Source of the DNA: PWPS01 sp964573145
Lineage (GTDB): Bacteria; Patescibacteriota; Minisyncoccia; Minisyncoccales; PWPS01
Assembly (NCBI GenBank): GCA_964573145.1
Contig: CAZNIM010000009.1
Span: forward strand, 1 to 22,818
Direction: 5' to 3'
DNA length: 22,818 bases
Shown here: positions 21,967 through 22,818 of the stretch, one piece after another
Layout: the number at the start of each line of letters is the position of its first letter
How positions within the stretch are numbered: the first letter of the stretch is position 1
Position numbers and translations under genes: made by a program
The notes under the pieces: generated by a model
What the model saw: only the letters and a program-made list of their open reading frames with translations
Told to the model about the DNA's origin: nothing
Databases searched by the model: none

Positions 21967-22497
21967 CTATTGAACTACGGTGACTCCTTGAGCCTCTCCG
22001 TCATTTAAGAAAGAGATTATTCTGACTCTGTTTTGATCGTTGTCGGTAAATCCGATTATATACCCCGTGCAATAATCTAATTCTGGAGCGCCGGGATCAC
22101 AGGTATAAGAAATTTCAGATGATTCCCAGTCATTAGAGTCCAAGGTGGCGTCCGAATAAGTTCCGCCGGCCGGTAGGCTGGGGTCTTCGGGAAGTGAGCT
22201 GACAAATCCGTCAAAGCTACCCTCTTCTCCTCCGTGAACCAATTCCAAATCACAAGCCGCCAAGTCTATCACACTCTCATCATCAGGAACGCAATCGGGA
22301 TAAACTCCTCCTTCGGTAATGGCGTAAGAATAAATCGCATTCATTGCCGAATTCATATGCGACCAGCGGGTAGCGTTTCGGGCTTGTTCGAACTGTCTTC
22401 CGGGATTAATGGCGATAATTACCGCCGCCGCCAAAATGGCGATGATACCGATTACGATCAGAAGTTCTATTAACGTAAAACCTTTTTTGTTTTTCAT
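21967..22497 (-). CDS. Type IV prepilin-like protein 2
   Basis: Exported pilin-like protein of 176 aa with leader MKNKKG, cleavage after G6 and F7-T-L-I-E. The helix is almost identical to that of protein 1 (LLIVIGIIAILAAAVIIAIN). The globular part carries four cysteines, including YTCDPG...YCTGYIIGF, a probable disulfide loop also seen in the next gene, and ends in a beta-rich NRVRIISF segment. It ends VTVVQ. It lies 19 nt upstream of protein 1, so the two are probably one transcript. Whether it is the major subunit cannot be told from sequence. Confidence 0.92.
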   Translation of the reverse strand: MKNKKGFTLIELLIVIGIIAILAAAVIIAINPGRQFEQARNATRWSHMNSAMNAIYSYAITEGGVYPDCVPDDESVIDLAACDLELVHGGEEGSFDGFVSSLPEDPSLPAGGTYSDATLDSNDWESSEISYTCDPGAPELDYCTGYIIGFTDNDQNRVRIISFLNDGEAQGVTVVQ

Positions 22498-22511
22498 GTT
22501 TTTCTTTTTTT

Positions 22512-22541
22512 AAAAATCCACTTCCGACTACAAGCGAATTT
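22512..22541 (-). terminator. Probable terminator between prepilin genes 3 and 2
   Basis: On the minus strand a 10-bp stem with two G-U pairs (arms 22532-22541 and 22514-22523, 8-nt loop) is followed by T5. It could reduce read-through from the upstream prepilin gene and so set different pilin amounts. Confidence 0.6.
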
Positions 22542-22546
22542 TTTCT

Positions 22547-22818
22547 TTATTGAACTACGACTACGTCTTCCGCCTCCCCGCCGGATTCGCTCATAAACGA
22601 GACGATTCGAACTCTGTTTTCACTGTCGTCGGTAAATCCGATTATATATCCGGTGCAAGTATCTGTTCCCTCTTCCCCAGGATCGCAAGTATAATCAGTC
22701 GTGAGAGTTGTCCAGTGATTGCTGAGATCAACAGTATAAGCGGTTCCTTCAGCAAGACTGGGGTCTTGAGGTAAAGCACTCATAAAGTTTCCGGTGGTGA
22801 CCAAATCATCTTCACAAT
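22547..22818 (-). CDS. Type IV prepilin-like protein 3, C-terminal part (partial)
   Basis: The open frame continues through the right edge; the TTG at 22804 is only an internal codon. The visible 90 residues match the C-terminal half of prepilin 2: ALPQDPSLAEG versus SLPEDPSLPAG, YTCDPGEEGTDTCTGYIIGF versus the same Cys loop, then NRVRIVSF and a final VVVVQ. The N-terminal leader and helix should lie just outside the window. It is a tandem paralogue of prepilin 2. Confidence 0.88.
   Translation of the reverse strand, partial: CEDDLVTTGNFMSALPQDPSLAEGTAYTVDLSNHWTTLTTDYTCDPGEEGTDTCTGYIIGFTDDSENRVRIVSFMSESGGEAEDVVVVQ

Overview
This 22.8 kb window looks like chromosomal scaffold from a gene-dense, fermentative bacterium with a reduced-genome style, most likely a member of the Candidate Phyla Radiation (Patescibacteria, perhaps Parcubacteria-like). 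That placement is inference. It rests on a 16S rRNA that mismatches the standard EUB338 site at two positions, short or overlapping intergenic gaps, few Shine-Dalgarno sites, an ADP-forming acetyl-CoA synthetase and archaeal-type phosphoglycerate mutase in a bacterial context, and tandem type IV prepilins of a style common in those genomes. TGA, TAA and TAG all end genes, so the standard bacterial code applies. A run of 100 Ns at 2790-2889 marks a scaffold join.

Layout. Positions 1-452 are the 5' part of a 16S rRNA gene on the minus strand, with a strong promoter at 544-572. Next come tRNA-Thr(UGU), tsf and rpsB, also on the minus strand. The rpsB promoter region is divergent from rpmE (plus), which is followed by a terminator, the assembly gap and prfA (plus). 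From 13370 down to 4036 there is a tightly packed minus-strand run: acdB, acdA, manganese pyrophosphatase, PEP synthase, a PfkB kinase, class II aldolase, ferredoxin, bL25 and a coiled-coil lytic transglycosylase. Upstream of it lie gap (13643-14647), a glutaredoxin and archaeal-type phosphoglycerate mutase. A second minus-strand operon runs from 21432 to 16306: ftsZ, a degenerate GalU-like protein, NAD(P)H-hydrate dehydratase, an AhpF-like thioredoxin reductase and enolase, ended by a clear terminator. The window closes with three tandem prepilin genes, the last cut by the edge.

Function. The genes cover most of the three-carbon part of glycolysis and gluconeogenesis: aldolase, GAPDH, phosphoglycerate mutase, enolase and PEP synthase. 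They also include an ATP-yielding acetate end step (AcdAB) and a ferredoxin that could carry electrons from a pyruvate or similar oxidoreductase not present here. Redox maintenance genes (thioredoxin reductase-like, glutaredoxin, NAD(P)HX repair) sit among them. Ribosomal proteins, release factor, FtsZ, a cell-wall lytic enzyme and pilins make up the rest.

Most unusual points: a GalU-fold protein that has lost its nucleotide-binding and metal-binding motifs, encoded between ftsZ and nnrD; an 81-nt exact duplication of the 3' end of gap in the gap-acdB intergenic region; long Lys/Glu tails on uS2, bL31 and FtsZ; a His-to-Glu change at a metal-ligand position in phosphoglycerate mutase; and three tandem prepilins with near-identical N-termini.
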